A DNA stretch of 64,000 nucleotides from Thermococcus chitonophagus (GTDB lineage Archaea > Methanobacteriota_B > Thermococci > Thermococcales > Thermococcaceae). A program made the translations under genes and the position numbers. Where the stretch lies: NCBI RefSeq assembly GCF_002214605.1, contig NZ_CP015193.1, forward strand, positions 848,978-912,977, in the 5' to 3' direction. Below are positions 50,323-58,761 of this stretch, in pieces (within the stretch, counting starts at the first letter, position 1; each line of letters starts with the position of its first letter). Under the pieces are notes generated by a model. It had not been told where the DNA came from. It did no database searches and saw only the letters and a program-made list of their open reading frames with translations.

Positions 50323-50484
50323 TCAATCTATTCTTTCAAATTCATCTTTAGGTGCCCCGCATAGGGGGCAGATCCAATCTTCAGGAAGGTCTTCGAACTT
50401 AGTTCCTGGGGTTATTCCGTTTTCTTCATCTCCTTCCTCTTCATCATAGATGTAGCCACAGATTTTGCATCTCCACTTTGCCAT
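50323..50484 (-). CDS. rubredoxin
   Basis: A 53-residue rubredoxin, read directly on the minus strand from ATG 50484 to TGA 50325-50323. It begins [19 protein letters not shown] and ends [17 protein letters not shown]. The four iron-binding cysteines are in CKICGY and CPLCG. It passes electrons to superoxide reductase, encoded immediately downstream, and possibly to the flavodiiron protein at 54762-55979. A TATA box in the palindrome CCTTATAAGG (50519-50528) lies about 40 bases upstream. Confidence 0.96.
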   Translation of the reverse strand: MAKWRCKICGYIYDEEEGDEENGITPGTKFEDLPEDWICPLCGAPKDEFERID

Positions 50485-50629
50485 ATTGGTTTCCTCACTT
50501 CATGATTTGTAGTTCGTCCTTATAAGGTTTGTGGTTCAAACTCAATTAGTTTTCTGCAATATATATTTTATCTCCACAAAGGTTGGATTTTAATATGCTG
50601 ATATCAAATTGAAAGTTTGGGGGACTAGA

Positions 50630-52396
50630 ATGAAAGGCAAGGTTGCAATTCTGCTATCACTAATTATCCTAGTTGCAGGGTGCCTTGGTGGGCAAAGCAC
50701 TACACCTCAAGAGAAGCTGGAAAATTTGGATCAAATAAAAACTATCTTTAATTTATCAAAATCTCAAATTGATTACCTTACAAATAACGGCATTCTCGTT
50801 ATACCTAATGGGAGAGGGGCTGGAGATATTTATTCGCTTCTCGTAAAAGATGAAGTTCCTGGGATTATCACAGTTGATTCTGCTTTCCTATTATATTCTC
50901 AGGTCTATTTAATTTCCTATTTTTGGATTCTCGAAAATGACGTATCCCCCACTCTTAGAAATCTCCTTTTATACCTAGTAAGGGAGAGTGCCAAGGCGGG
51001 AGATATAGATGTTGCGTCGTATCTTGCTGTTGCCCTTCTAATGCTTGATCCGAATGTAACTTTGCCTGCACCCCTGCCTGTTTCTAAACCCAATGAAACA
51101 GGGATACTGTCTGCAATTACTTGGCTTACTAAAGAGGGAATAAATGTATCGTCTAAGGAGGGCAACTTAGAAGTTGTAAGGTTAGCGAAAATAATTAAAG
51201 GATGCCCTGAGTGTCTCCAGAATATCTCGAGAATAGATTCCGAATTAACATTCTTCTTAGGCCCTTCAAGAGGATTAAGTGTCCTTGACTACGTTAATAA
51301 CCTTGATGCCATTGCTTCGGGAAGAGTTTCTCCACTTCAATTATTGGCCTCTAAGCAACCTCTAATAGTCAGGGGTAGAAGCTTAGAAAAGGAGTTACGA
51401 GTTTCCTTATTTGGTGTGAGGCTTGATCCTGGAAGTTATATCCTCGAAACATTGATATATCCAAATCTAGGACCTAACCCAACTTCTAAGACGTACTCGA
51501 GAATATTAGCTTATGGTGATTCTGCGGGATTACTTTCGAAGCCTATATCGTTCTATAGGACCTGCGACAATCTGGACCAGAATAGAGACAAGTATTGGGG
51601 GGAGATATATGAAATAACCATAAGCTTGTACAAGAGGAAGATAATATCTGCAAAAGATGCAAATAATATTATTCCCCTCCTTCCAAATCTAGTATACTTA
51701 CCAGCGGTTTTAGGGTCTTCATATGCTTACACTATAGCATCGTCTCTAGGGTACTGTGATTTTCAATTCCAGTATAAGAGGTTGGTAAATCAATTCAGGG
51801 AAATTCCCCCCGATTCAATGAAAAATAGAGCGGCAAGGGCCATTAAACTACTTTTCGAAGCAGGAAGACCAAGATCAGATGGTTGGGAGAAAAGGTTCAT
51901 TAATACGACTATCTCATTCTGGCTTATTATGAATGGAGCTGAGAATTTTACAATTGTCAAAGATACCATACCCTCTGGTAGGCTTGCGGATGCGTACATT
52001 GAACCTTACCCTGAAGTTTATGCAGAGCTGTATGCGTCTCTTAAAGAATTGGATGGTTTCCTAACTGCAATGGGAGTCAACGATGAAACTCTGAGATGGG
52101 CAGTTAATAGGGCAGCCGCATTGATGCTTAGGGCTTACCAAGTCTCTACCAAGATAAAGGAGGGCAAGACGCTAACCGAAGATGATTTAATATTCTTGAC
52201 CCAAGAATTTCCAAGGGATTCTATTGCAATACCCCACTCGTTTGGTGGCATTAGGTTACCGAAGAATCTTGTCATTTATTCCCGGGAGGGCATGTCTCTC
52301 AGAGCAGAAGTTGAGTTGGGTACAGTCCTAGTAGTTTATAATAACAAAATATTTGTTGGCCCAATAATTATTAATAAGGCTTGGATAGAGGGATGA
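50630..52396 (+). CDS. DUF3160 family lipoprotein
   Basis: A 588-residue secreted lipoprotein. The signal peptide MKGKVAILLSLIILVAGC ends in a lipobox, with Cys as residue 18. A mature domain of DUF3160 type follows, with the typical PYPEVYAELYASLKELDGFL and late beta strands. ATG 50630 follows GGGGGACTAG; the TTG at 50609 is unlikely. It has no recognised catalytic motif. It begins an operon whose other products are cytosolic KaiC-like proteins, so it may be the outside sensor or substrate-binding part. Confidence 0.83.
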   Translation: MKGKVAILLSLIILVAGCLGGQSTTPQEKLENLDQIKTIFNLSKSQIDYLTNNGILVIPNGRGAGDIYSLLVKDEVPGIITVDSAFLLYSQVYLISYFWILENDVSPTLRNLLLYLVRESAKAGDIDVASYLAVALLMLDPNVTLPAPLPVSKPNETGILSAITWLTKEGINVSSKEGNLEVVRLAKIIKGCPECLQNISRIDSELTFFLGPSRGLSVLDYVNNLDAIASGRVSPLQLLASKQPLIVRGRSLEKELRVSLFGVRLDPGSYILETLIYPNLGPNPTSKTYSRILAYGDSAGLLSKPISFYRTCDNLDQNRDKYWGEIYEITISLYKRKIISAKDANNIIPLLPNLVYLPAVLGSSYAYTIASSLGYCDFQFQYKRLVNQFREIPPDSMKNRAARAIKLLFEAGRPRSDGWEKRFINTTISFWLIMNGAENFTIVKDTIPSGRLADAYIEPYPEVYAELYASLKELDGFLTAMGVNDETLRWAVNRAAALMLRAYQVSTKIKEGKTLTEDDLIFLTQEFPRDSIAIPHSFGGIRLPKNLVIYSREGMSLRAEVELGTVLVVYNNKIFVGPIIINKAWIEG

Positions 52397-53782
52397 ATGT
52401 GGTGGGAAGGGATGGGAAAATTATTTGGTATTGAATATTTTGACAAAGATATAATTGAAGGAGGATTTCCAGATGGTTCAGTAATTCTAGTTGCGGGGGA
52501 GCCTGGATCTGGCAAAACGATATTCTCTGCAACTTTCTTATACAATGGTTTTGTGAAGTTTGGAGATAAAGGTATCTACATCTCTCTTAGCGAGACAAAG
52601 AGAGAGTTCTACGAGCAAATGAAGATGTTGGGGATGGACTTTGAGACGTTTGAAAAGGCAGGAGTTTTTAAGTTTATAGATCTTGTAACGGTTCCTGCTG
52701 AGACAGTACAAAAGGAGATAGAGCTTATAATGAATGAGATAATCAAATTCAAGCCAGATAGAATTGTGCTTGATTCGGTTACAGTAATTTCAAATCTCTT
52801 AGGGAGGGAGATGACGAGGACTTTCCTCCATACAATGTTAGGGCGGATAGTAAAAGCATACAATTCGACAGCTATTCTCATAGCTGAAAAGCCAATTGGA
52901 AAGGACAGCATTGGTTTTGGGGTGGAAGAATTTGTTGTCGATGGCGTAATATTCCTAAAAAGCAGGAAAGTTGGGGAAAACATTGTGAGAACAATCGAAG
53001 TTAGAAAAATGAGGAGAAGGAGGATAAAAAGGCCAGAATATGAGTATGCAATAACTGATTATGGAATTGAATTCTTTGCTGTCCCTGAGCTTAAGAGGGC
53101 AGAATATGAGGAACCAATTTGGGAGAAGATAACCACTGGAATAGAAAAACTTGATAAATTACTGGAAGGTGGAATATACCGGGGGTCTACTGTCCTTTTA
53201 GTTGGGATGACAGGAACAGGAAAGACAACATTTGCATTACACTTTGCTATTTCAAATGCCCTACAGGGAAGAAGAGTTGTGTATGTATCTTTTGAAGAAC
53301 CTATAGATCAGCTCCTAAGAACTGCTCAAAACTATGGACTCAAAATATGGGAGGCTTTAGACTCAGGAAATTTGATATTACAGAGTTGGATCCCTGAAGC
53401 AACAACGCCTTTGCAACTTTTCATTAATATCAGGAATCTTATAGAGGAGTTTAAACCTGTTGCAGTGGTAATAGACAGTTTAAGTGCTCTTAGAGAACAC
53501 ATAGGCGATAGAGACATTTCAAAGGTTCTAAGATACCTCTCAATTCTCGCTAAATCCAAGAAAAGTGCTCTTTACTTTACACTTACTGACGAATCTAACT
53601 CCTCAATTGTTCCCTCAACGAATGCAAGCACCTTGGCAGACGTCATAATTTGGTTAAAGTACTTCATATCTGAGGGTAAACTCGAGAGGAGGCTTATAAT
53701 AGTAAAGGCAAGGGGCTCTAATCATTCGAGGAAATTGCACAAGTACGACATCACGGACACTGGGGTGATTATCTATGAGTAA
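52397..53782 (+). CDS. double-domain KaiC-like RecA ATPase
   Basis: A 461-residue protein with two RecA/KaiC domains. P-loop 1 is GEPGSGKT (34-41) and P-loop 2 is GMTGTGKT (about 272-279). Domain 2 keeps the paired glutamates of active KaiC (VSFEEPIDQ), whereas domain 1 has SLSETKRE, so ATP use may differ between halves. Walker B-like segments are DRIVLDSVTV and VAVVIDSLSAL. It starts directly after the lipoprotein stop; ATG 52412 after GGTGGGAAGG is an alternative. Archaeal KaiC homologues are often signalling ATPases. Confidence 0.9.
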   Translation: MWWEGMGKLFGIEYFDKDIIEGGFPDGSVILVAGEPGSGKTIFSATFLYNGFVKFGDKGIYISLSETKREFYEQMKMLGMDFETFEKAGVFKFIDLVTVPAETVQKEIELIMNEIIKFKPDRIVLDSVTVISNLLGREMTRTFLHTMLGRIVKAYNSTAILIAEKPIGKDSIGFGVEEFVVDGVIFLKSRKVGENIVRTIEVRKMRRRRIKRPEYEYAITDYGIEFFAVPELKRAEYEEPIWEKITTGIEKLDKLLEGGIYRGSTVLLVGMTGTGKTTFALHFAISNALQGRRVVYVSFEEPIDQLLRTAQNYGLKIWEALDSGNLILQSWIPEATTPLQLFINIRNLIEEFKPVAVVIDSLSALREHIGDRDISKVLRYLSILAKSKKSALYFTLTDESNSSIVPSTNASTLADVIIWLKYFISEGKLERRLIIVKARGSNHSRKLHKYDITDTGVIIYE

Positions 53783-54074
53783 GGGACAGGAAATTCTTGT
53801 TAGAGCTCTAGCAAATGCATTAGACAAGGTCAGCCCAGGGCTAAAAGCAGTTCTTGAGACCCATTTGAGAGTCTCTCTTGGTGAAGGTTTGGAAGTTGCA
53901 TATAGTGATCCGAAAAAGTTTAAAGAGGCTGTAGCTAAGTTATTTGGGGAGTATAGCTCAAGATTACTCGAAATGGTTGTTATTGATCAGGTTAAAGATG
54001 TCTTAGGAGGTTCTGAACCTCCAAATACACTAGAGGAGTTAGTGGAGATTCTTAAAGAAGTCTATGGTGAGTAG
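53775..54074 (+). CDS. small helical protein of the KaiC operon
   Basis: A 99-residue, helix-rich protein of unknown function (ILVRALANALDKVSPGLKAVLETHLRVSLG...FGEYSSRLLEMVVIDQVKDVL). The ATG lies inside the end of the KaiC gene, eight bases overlapping, after GGGGTGATTATCT. It may be a regulatory or adaptor subunit of the KaiC-like ATPase. I do not recognise a family. Confidence 0.7.
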   Translation: MSKGQEILVRALANALDKVSPGLKAVLETHLRVSLGEGLEVAYSDPKKFKEAVAKLFGEYSSRLLEMVVIDQVKDVLGGSEPPNTLEELVEILKEVYGE

Positions 54075-54076
54075 GT

Positions 54077-54751
54077 ATGAGAGATCCACTATCAATAATT
54101 GCAGAGGCCGCTAAGAGACTTAGCCCAACCCTTATAACTCATGAGATAGGAAGTGACGTTGAGATTATTTTGTATAATCTTGCTAAAAAGATCAGAGCAA
54201 GTTATGAAAATTTTGTAGTTATCTCTTTCAATGATGCGTATGCTGCAGTAATGAGGTATCTCAGATCAATATTCAATGATGCTGACCAAGTATTTGGAGC
54301 TGATAGGCTGATATCCATCAATCCCTTTCTTGAAGAGGATTTAATGCCTGAAATAATAGTTGAAACATCTGACCCTGAGATTATAGCTGGGAGGATTGGA
54401 GAAGCAATAAAGGGTCTTGATAACTCTCTTTTCTTCGTTCTTGGTCTGGATCTTTATGGAGTAAGGCATAAGGGGGAATTACCCCTAATGATACCTGGCA
54501 TAACAAAGGTTCTATCGAGAGCCCCAGGAAATAGCGTCGTAATGACCTTTAACACGAAAATGTTTCCCGAGAGCATACTTGAAATAGTTAACAGTTTTGC
54601 GCTGAATGTAGTCAGGCTTGAAGTCAAAGTTGTTGGAGTTTCAATAAAAAGGATCCTAACAATAATAAGAAGCCCATTCATGGAATACAATCTAAAGTCC
54701 TGGAGGTATGAGGTTACCAGAAATGCTGTAATATTCATTCCCGAGAAATAA
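54077..54751 (+). CDS. KaiC/RecA-like protein lacking a P-loop
   Basis: A 224-residue protein whose strand order looks like a RecA/KaiC core (FVVISFNDAYAAVMRYL, LFFVLGLDLYGV, NSVVMTFNTK). It has no Walker A or clear Walker B. It may be an inactive paralogue of the double KaiC that acts as a partner. The start ATG is two bases after the previous stop, with GGTGAGTAGGT ahead. It ends close to, and convergent with, the flavodiiron gene. Confidence 0.65.
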   Translation: MRDPLSIIAEAAKRLSPTLITHEIGSDVEIILYNLAKKIRASYENFVVISFNDAYAAVMRYLRSIFNDADQVFGADRLISINPFLEEDLMPEIIVETSDPEIIAGRIGEAIKGLDNSLFFVLGLDLYGVRHKGELPLMIPGITKVLSRAPGNSVVMTFNTKMFPESILEIVNSFALNVVRLEVKVVGVSIKRILTIIRSPFMEYNLKSWRYEVTRNAVIFIPEK

Positions 54752-54761
54752 AGGAGAGTAT

Positions 54762-55979
54762 TCAAAAGAGAGCCCTGACAGTTTCTCTAATCTTTTCTTC
54801 ATCTTCCTTTGTTGGCCTTCCCCTGCTTTCGATGGTTGCCATATGATCAAACTTACTCCTTGCAATCAGGGTCTCTATCTTCCTACCTGCCACACCGCCC
54901 CAGCCAAATGCTCCAACTATAAGGACTGGCTTCTCATAGTTAGCCTTGTCTAGTATTTCAAATAGGGCATATCTGATTCTGGGGTGTATATCTGCTTCAA
55001 ACGTTGATGCTCCAATTACTATTGCCTCGGCAGTGGGGACCTCCCCAAGGATGTCGGCAACTGCTGGACTCTCTCTATCCGTAAATCTGTACACAATGGG
55101 CTTCTTTCCTAGCTTCTTTAGCTCGTCTATCACTATCTTCATTCTCTCCTCAACGAAGCCATACATAGAATCATAAATTACGAGAACTTTGTCCTTTTCA
55201 GGAATCCCAGCTCCTATCCGCTCGTAATGTTCAAATATTCTACTTGGGTTCTTTCTCCAGATAAGCCCGTGACCAGGAAGAATCATCTTGGCATTATCTA
55301 TAATCCCGAGCTTCTTTAGCTTCTCAATATTCTGGACGATGTACTTGTGGTAGTGCCCGATAACAGTTACAACGTACTTAGTAACATATGGGAGGTACTC
55401 CTTTACAACTTCTTCGCTGGAATCATCTATCTCCTCTGGAATTGAGTAGCCCCCTCCTGCATCACAGCTGAATATAAGTTTGTCCTCAACCACGTATGTT
55501 ATCATTGTATCGGGCCAGTGAAGCCACGGGACAGTTATGAATCTAAAAGTTCTATTCCCTATCTTGAGCTCCTCTCCATCTTTAACGACTTGGAAGTTCT
55601 TAACAACTTCTTTCCCATAGAAACCCTCCAAGAGGTTTCTTGCGAATGCAGTTCCTATAACTCTAGCCCTATATCCGTTTGCTTCGAGAACCTTAGGCAA
55701 AGCACCGCTGTGATCTGGTTCAGTATGGTGGACTATGATATGGGTTATCTCCCTGGGATCAACGAGCTTAGTTAGCTCCTCTAAAAACATATCTGCATAA
55801 TCCTTCTTTACGGTGTCAAAGAGAACAACAGCGTCTTTGAGTTTCATTAGGTATGAATTGTAAGTTATACCCTCTGGAATATACCATGTTGCCTCAAAGT
55901 ACTTTATTTCATCATCATTTATCCTTATGAGGTAGAGCTCAGGCTCATTAAGTATCTTCTTTACTAAGATTCCAGCCAT
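54762..55979 (-). CDS. FprA-type A flavoprotein (flavodiiron protein)
   Basis: A 405-residue oxygen or nitric oxide reductase. The N-terminal metallo-beta-lactamase-like domain has the diiron ligands in HHTEPDHSGALP (about 84-95), a His in VPWLHWPDTM, CDAGGGY and GHGLIWRKNP. A flavodoxin domain follows (VLVIYDSMYGFVEERM). Electrons usually come from rubredoxin, encoded 4 kb away together with superoxide reductase. That makes this stretch an oxygen-defence neighbourhood, although the genes are separately transcribed. Confidence 0.95.
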   Translation of the reverse strand: MAGILVKKILNEPELYLIRINDDEIKYFEATWYIPEGITYNSYLMKLKDAVVLFDTVKKDYADMFLEELTKLVDPREITHIIVHHTEPDHSGALPKVLEANGYRARVIGTAFARNLLEGFYGKEVVKNFQVVKDGEELKIGNRTFRFITVPWLHWPDTMITYVVEDKLIFSCDAGGGYSIPEEIDDSSEEVVKEYLPYVTKYVVTVIGHYHKYIVQNIEKLKKLGIIDNAKMILPGHGLIWRKNPSRIFEHYERIGAGIPEKDKVLVIYDSMYGFVEERMKIVIDELKKLGKKPIVYRFTDRESPAVADILGEVPTAEAIVIGASTFEADIHPRIRYALFEILDKANYEKPVLIVGAFGWGGVAGRKIETLIARSKFDHMATIESRGRPTKEDEEKIRETVRALF

Positions 55980-56298
55980 ATTACCACCTCAGAATGATTT
56001 GCCACATGTCATATAAAGTTTTCTGTGCTCACCTCATCATTACGATTTTCGAACCTATATAGTTTGATGATATTGCAGAAGCAATACTGTTCTATCCAGC
56101 GCTTTCTTGGCAAAGTTAAAGGATTTTTGATCTCATTTAACTTAGTTTGGAAGTATGTTCTCGAGGGTAATAATCTAACAACTGTTTTTAAAGAAGTTCC
56201 AAAATAAAGCAGTCTCACTTTATTTAACAGGGAATTTTGGCATATGTTCTAAAGCCAAGAGAATGACTTTTTAAATTATATCTTTCAGAGCTATTTTT
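55980..56298. other. intergenic region without a supported gene
   Basis: About 320 AT-rich bases. Near 55995-56010 is the minus-strand TATA-like ACTTTATATGAC of the flavodiiron gene. Near 56270-56280 is TTTTTAAATTATA, the probable promoter of the SDR gene. The middle (56040-56220) shows only short overlapping frames on both strands, without binding sites or family resemblance. Confidence 0.6.
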
Positions 56299-56991
56299 AT
56301 GAAGAAGGTTGCGGTAATTACTGGGGCTTCAAAGGGGATTGGTAGGGCGATAGCCAAAGCCCTGTCTGAAGAAGGATTTTCTCTTTCTTTGGGAGCTAGA
56401 AGTGTTAATCTCCTTAAAGAATTAGTAGAAGAATTGAACACGGAGGTTTTCTACTCTTATCTTGATGTTTCTGATCCTGTGAGCGTCAAAGAATTTGCCA
56501 CTAATACTCTCAAAAAATTCAGGAACGTTGATGTTGTCATAGCGAATGCTGGAATAGGAATCCCAGGGAGACTCGATGAGATAAGCGAAGATGACTTTAT
56601 GAGAACCATCCAAGTAAACTTACTGGGAGTCTGGAGGACAATAAAAGCATTCCTCCCCTCCCTAAAGGAAAGAAGGGGTGTTGCGATAGTTGTCACTTCA
56701 GATTTATCAACTAGGCTACTCCCTGGAAGCGGGGCTTATGTTGTGAGCAAATGGGGGGCTAGAGCTTTAGTGAGAACCTTCCAGCTTGAAAATCCTGAGG
56801 TCAGATTTTTGGAGCTCAGACCTGGAGCCGTTGACACTCACTTTTATGGCAAGCCTGGAAGAAAGAGAGAGGAAGGCTTCATGAAGCCGGAGGATGTTGC
56901 CGAAATAGTGAGGATGGTAGTGAAACTACCTACCCATGTTAGGGTTGAAGAGGTCATGTTCAGGTCAATTTACCAGGACCCCGTTTACTAA
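56299..56991 (+). CDS. short-chain dehydrogenase/reductase
   Basis: A 230-residue SDR with N-terminal TGASKGIGRAIAKAL (9-23), NAGIG (about 84-88), and the catalytic Ser and Tyr-x3-Lys in VTSDLSTRLLPGSGAYVVSKWGARAL. The TGxxxGIG pattern indicates NAD(P)(H) binding. The substrate is unknown. A TATA box about 25 bases before the ATG and no binding site point to a leaderless mRNA. The 3' end overlaps the convergent regulator by four bases. Confidence 0.92.
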   Translation: MKKVAVITGASKGIGRAIAKALSEEGFSLSLGARSVNLLKELVEELNTEVFYSYLDVSDPVSVKEFATNTLKKFRNVDVVIANAGIGIPGRLDEISEDDFMRTIQVNLLGVWRTIKAFLPSLKERRGVAIVVTSDLSTRLLPGSGAYVVSKWGARALVRTFQLENPEVRFLELRPGAVDTHFYGKPGRKREEGFMKPEDVAEIVRMVVKLPTHVRVEEVMFRSIYQDPVY

Positions 56992-57374
56992 CTAAACAGC
57001 TCTAAGCAGACGTTGCACTCCTTTGGATTTAGCGTTGGATCTATAAGGGAGTGGAAGTTACAGACGTATCCCTTACCTAGCATCTCCAAGGTTAGCTTTA
57101 CCAGAGACTTGTGGATTTCGTACTCGCTGGGCCTCTCCTCTATTACCCACTCTGCTATCTCTTTGACTTTTTCATCTATGTCCTTGAATTGCTCGACGTC
57201 AATTAATGCTCCCCTGTCTTTCTTTAAGTACCTTGAAACGGCCGACTGGGTTATGTGTAAAAGTTCAGCTATCTCATCTTGCTTCAACCCTTTTTCCCTT
57301 AGAACTTGAACTAACCTCCTCCTTAAAGATGGGTAAACGTAGCGGGAAGCGACTTCGAAGGCTGAAACTTTCAT
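56988..57374 (-). CDS. HTH regulator linked to thiC (COG2522-like)
   Basis: A 128-residue protein. Its HTH is KGLKQDEIAELLHITQSAVSRYLKKDRG (about 27-54). The C-terminal region has three cysteines (VCNFHSLIDP...CNVCLEL) that could bind a metal. It resembles the HTH half of archaeal ThiR but lacks a ThiN ligand domain. It lies 31 bases after thiC on the same strand, and has its own TATA (CTTATATACC, about 57393-57402). It is a candidate regulator of thiC through the inverted repeat at 58691-58718. Confidence 0.82.
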   Translation of the reverse strand: MKVSAFEVASRYVYPSLRRRLVQVLREKGLKQDEIAELLHITQSAVSRYLKKDRGALIDVEQFKDIDEKVKEIAEWVIEERPSEYEIHKSLVKLTLEMLGKGYVCNFHSLIDPTLNPKECNVCLELFS

Positions 57375-57405
57375 GGTCGTAAATTATGACACGTGGTATA
57401 TAAGG

Positions 57406-58683
57406 TTATTCCCTGAGCATATCGTTTATCAGCTTTATCGCGCACAGGTCTCCGCACATTGAGCACGCCTCAGTCTTTGTTGGCCTCTCCTTCCTTATTT
57501 CAATGAACTTTTCCTTATCCATGGCGAGCTCATATTGTTTGGCCCAATTCAGGCTTCCCCTTGCAACGCTCATTAGATAGTCCTTCCTGTAGTCCTCTTC
57601 GAACCTCGTGAGGTTTACTGCGTGGGCGGCGAGCTTCGTTGCGATAACTCCTTCCTTAACGTGCTCCACTGTGGGCAGGCCAAGGTGCTCGGCTGGTGTG
57701 ACATAGCATAGGAAGTCCGCCCCGTTCAGGGCGGCTATTGCCCCTCCTATAGCTCCAGCTATGTGATCGTACCCGGGAAATATATCCGTCACGAGAGGCC
57801 CTAGGACGTAGACTGGAGCATTGTCCGTAGCTATTTTCATCAGCTTTATCTGGGCGGGGATCTGATCTATTGGGACGTGCCCCGGACCTTCAACCATCGT
57901 CTGAACTCCGACCTCCCTCGCCCTTCTAACGAGCCTTCCCAGTGTGTAGAGTTCCGCTACTTGTAGCTCATCTCCAGCATCTGGCAATCCCCCAGGTCTA
58001 AGCCCATCTCCCAAGCTTAAGACTACATCATACTCTTTGGCAAGCTCTAGTAGGTAGTTATAATCCTTGTAGAATGGGTTTTCTTCACCCCAGTGCAGTA
58101 TCCACGCGGCTAAGAACGTTCCTCCCCTCGAAACCATTCCTACTACCCTTTTGACTCTCTTCATTTTTTCCACTACTTCTTTAGTAACTCCAACGTGAAT
58201 CGTTGCAAAGTCGACACCATCCTTGAAGTGCTTCTCTACGGCCTTCCACATGTCCTCTTCACTCATTTCTATTATTGCCTTCCCTTTAGCCAGCATTTCC
58301 TCGGCTGCCTGATATATTGGAACTGTTCCAACTGGAACATTTACGGCCTTCATTATCTTTCTCCTTATTTCATCTAGATCTCCACCCGTCGAGAGATCCA
58401 TTATAGTGTCCGCCCCATACTTAACGGCGATTTGAGCTTTCTTTATCTCCTCTTCCACGTTCACAATGTCCCTTGAAGTCCCTATGTTTGCGTTTATCTT
58501 TACCCTAACCCCTTGGCCAACTGCTACTGGCTCGACCCACTCATGAACTTTATTCCTGAATATAACGGTGTATCCCTTAGCTACGAGCTTTCTCAATTTT
58601 TCCGGGCTTATACCTTCCTTTTGAGCGATTTGCATCATTTCATCCGTGATTACACCTTTCTTTGCCTGCTCGATTTGCGTCAT
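57406..58683 (-). CDS. thiC: phosphomethylpyrimidine synthase ThiC
   Basis: A radical-SAM enzyme that rearranges aminoimidazole ribotide into the HMP-P pyrimidine of thiamine. The protein has 425 residues; core motifs are NANIGTS, MDLSTGGDL, VSRGGTFLAAW, SLGDGLRPGG, MVEGPGHVPIDQIP and GYDHIAGAIGGA. The Fe-S cysteines at the C terminus read CSMCGDLC, that is C-x2-C-x3-C rather than the C-x2-C-x4-C of bacterial ThiC. ATG 58683 follows GGTGATAAAA. The promoter contains an eight-base inverted repeat. Confidence 0.96.
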   Translation of the reverse strand: MTQIEQAKKGVITDEMMQIAQKEGISPEKLRKLVAKGYTVIFRNKVHEWVEPVAVGQGVRVKINANIGTSRDIVNVEEEIKKAQIAVKYGADTIMDLSTGGDLDEIRRKIMKAVNVPVGTVPIYQAAEEMLAKGKAIIEMSEEDMWKAVEKHFKDGVDFATIHVGVTKEVVEKMKRVKRVVGMVSRGGTFLAAWILHWGEENPFYKDYNYLLELAKEYDVVLSLGDGLRPGGLPDAGDELQVAELYTLGRLVRRAREVGVQTMVEGPGHVPIDQIPAQIKLMKIATDNAPVYVLGPLVTDIFPGYDHIAGAIGGAIAALNGADFLCYVTPAEHLGLPTVEHVKEGVIATKLAAHAVNLTRFEEDYRKDYLMSVARGSLNWAKQYELAMDKEKFIEIRKERPTKTEACSMCGDLCAIKLINDMLRE

Positions 58684-58690
58684 TTTTATC

Positions 58691-58718
58691 ACCAAGTTTT
58701 TATTTTCGAGAACTTGGT
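58691..58718. promoter_or_regulatory. inverted repeat in the thiC leader
   Basis: ACCAAGTT (58691-58698) and AACTTGGT (58711-58718) form perfect arms with a 12-base spacer. They sit between the thiC TATA (TTTTAATAC on the minus strand, about 58729-58737) and the ribosome binding site, over the expected transcription start. This is a good position for a thiamine-responsive repressor. Confidence 0.7.
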
Positions 58719-58761
58719 AATCCAATAAGTATTAAAATCTTTGCCTAAAGAAAAGAGGATG

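Noticed and set aside
55990-56060. C/D box sRNA on the minus strand (ATGATGA near 56035, CTGA near 55990)
   Set aside because: No D' and C' boxes are visible between them, and the stretch contains the promoter of the flavodiiron gene.
56009-56218. Overlapping about 60-70 codon frames on both strands
   Set aside because: No binding site, no conserved features and AT-rich composition; each excludes the other.
58684-58761. TPP riboswitch upstream of thiC
   Set aside because: The gap is only about 78 bases and lacks the conserved TPP-aptamer elements (such as CTGAGA). The inverted repeat looks like a protein operator.
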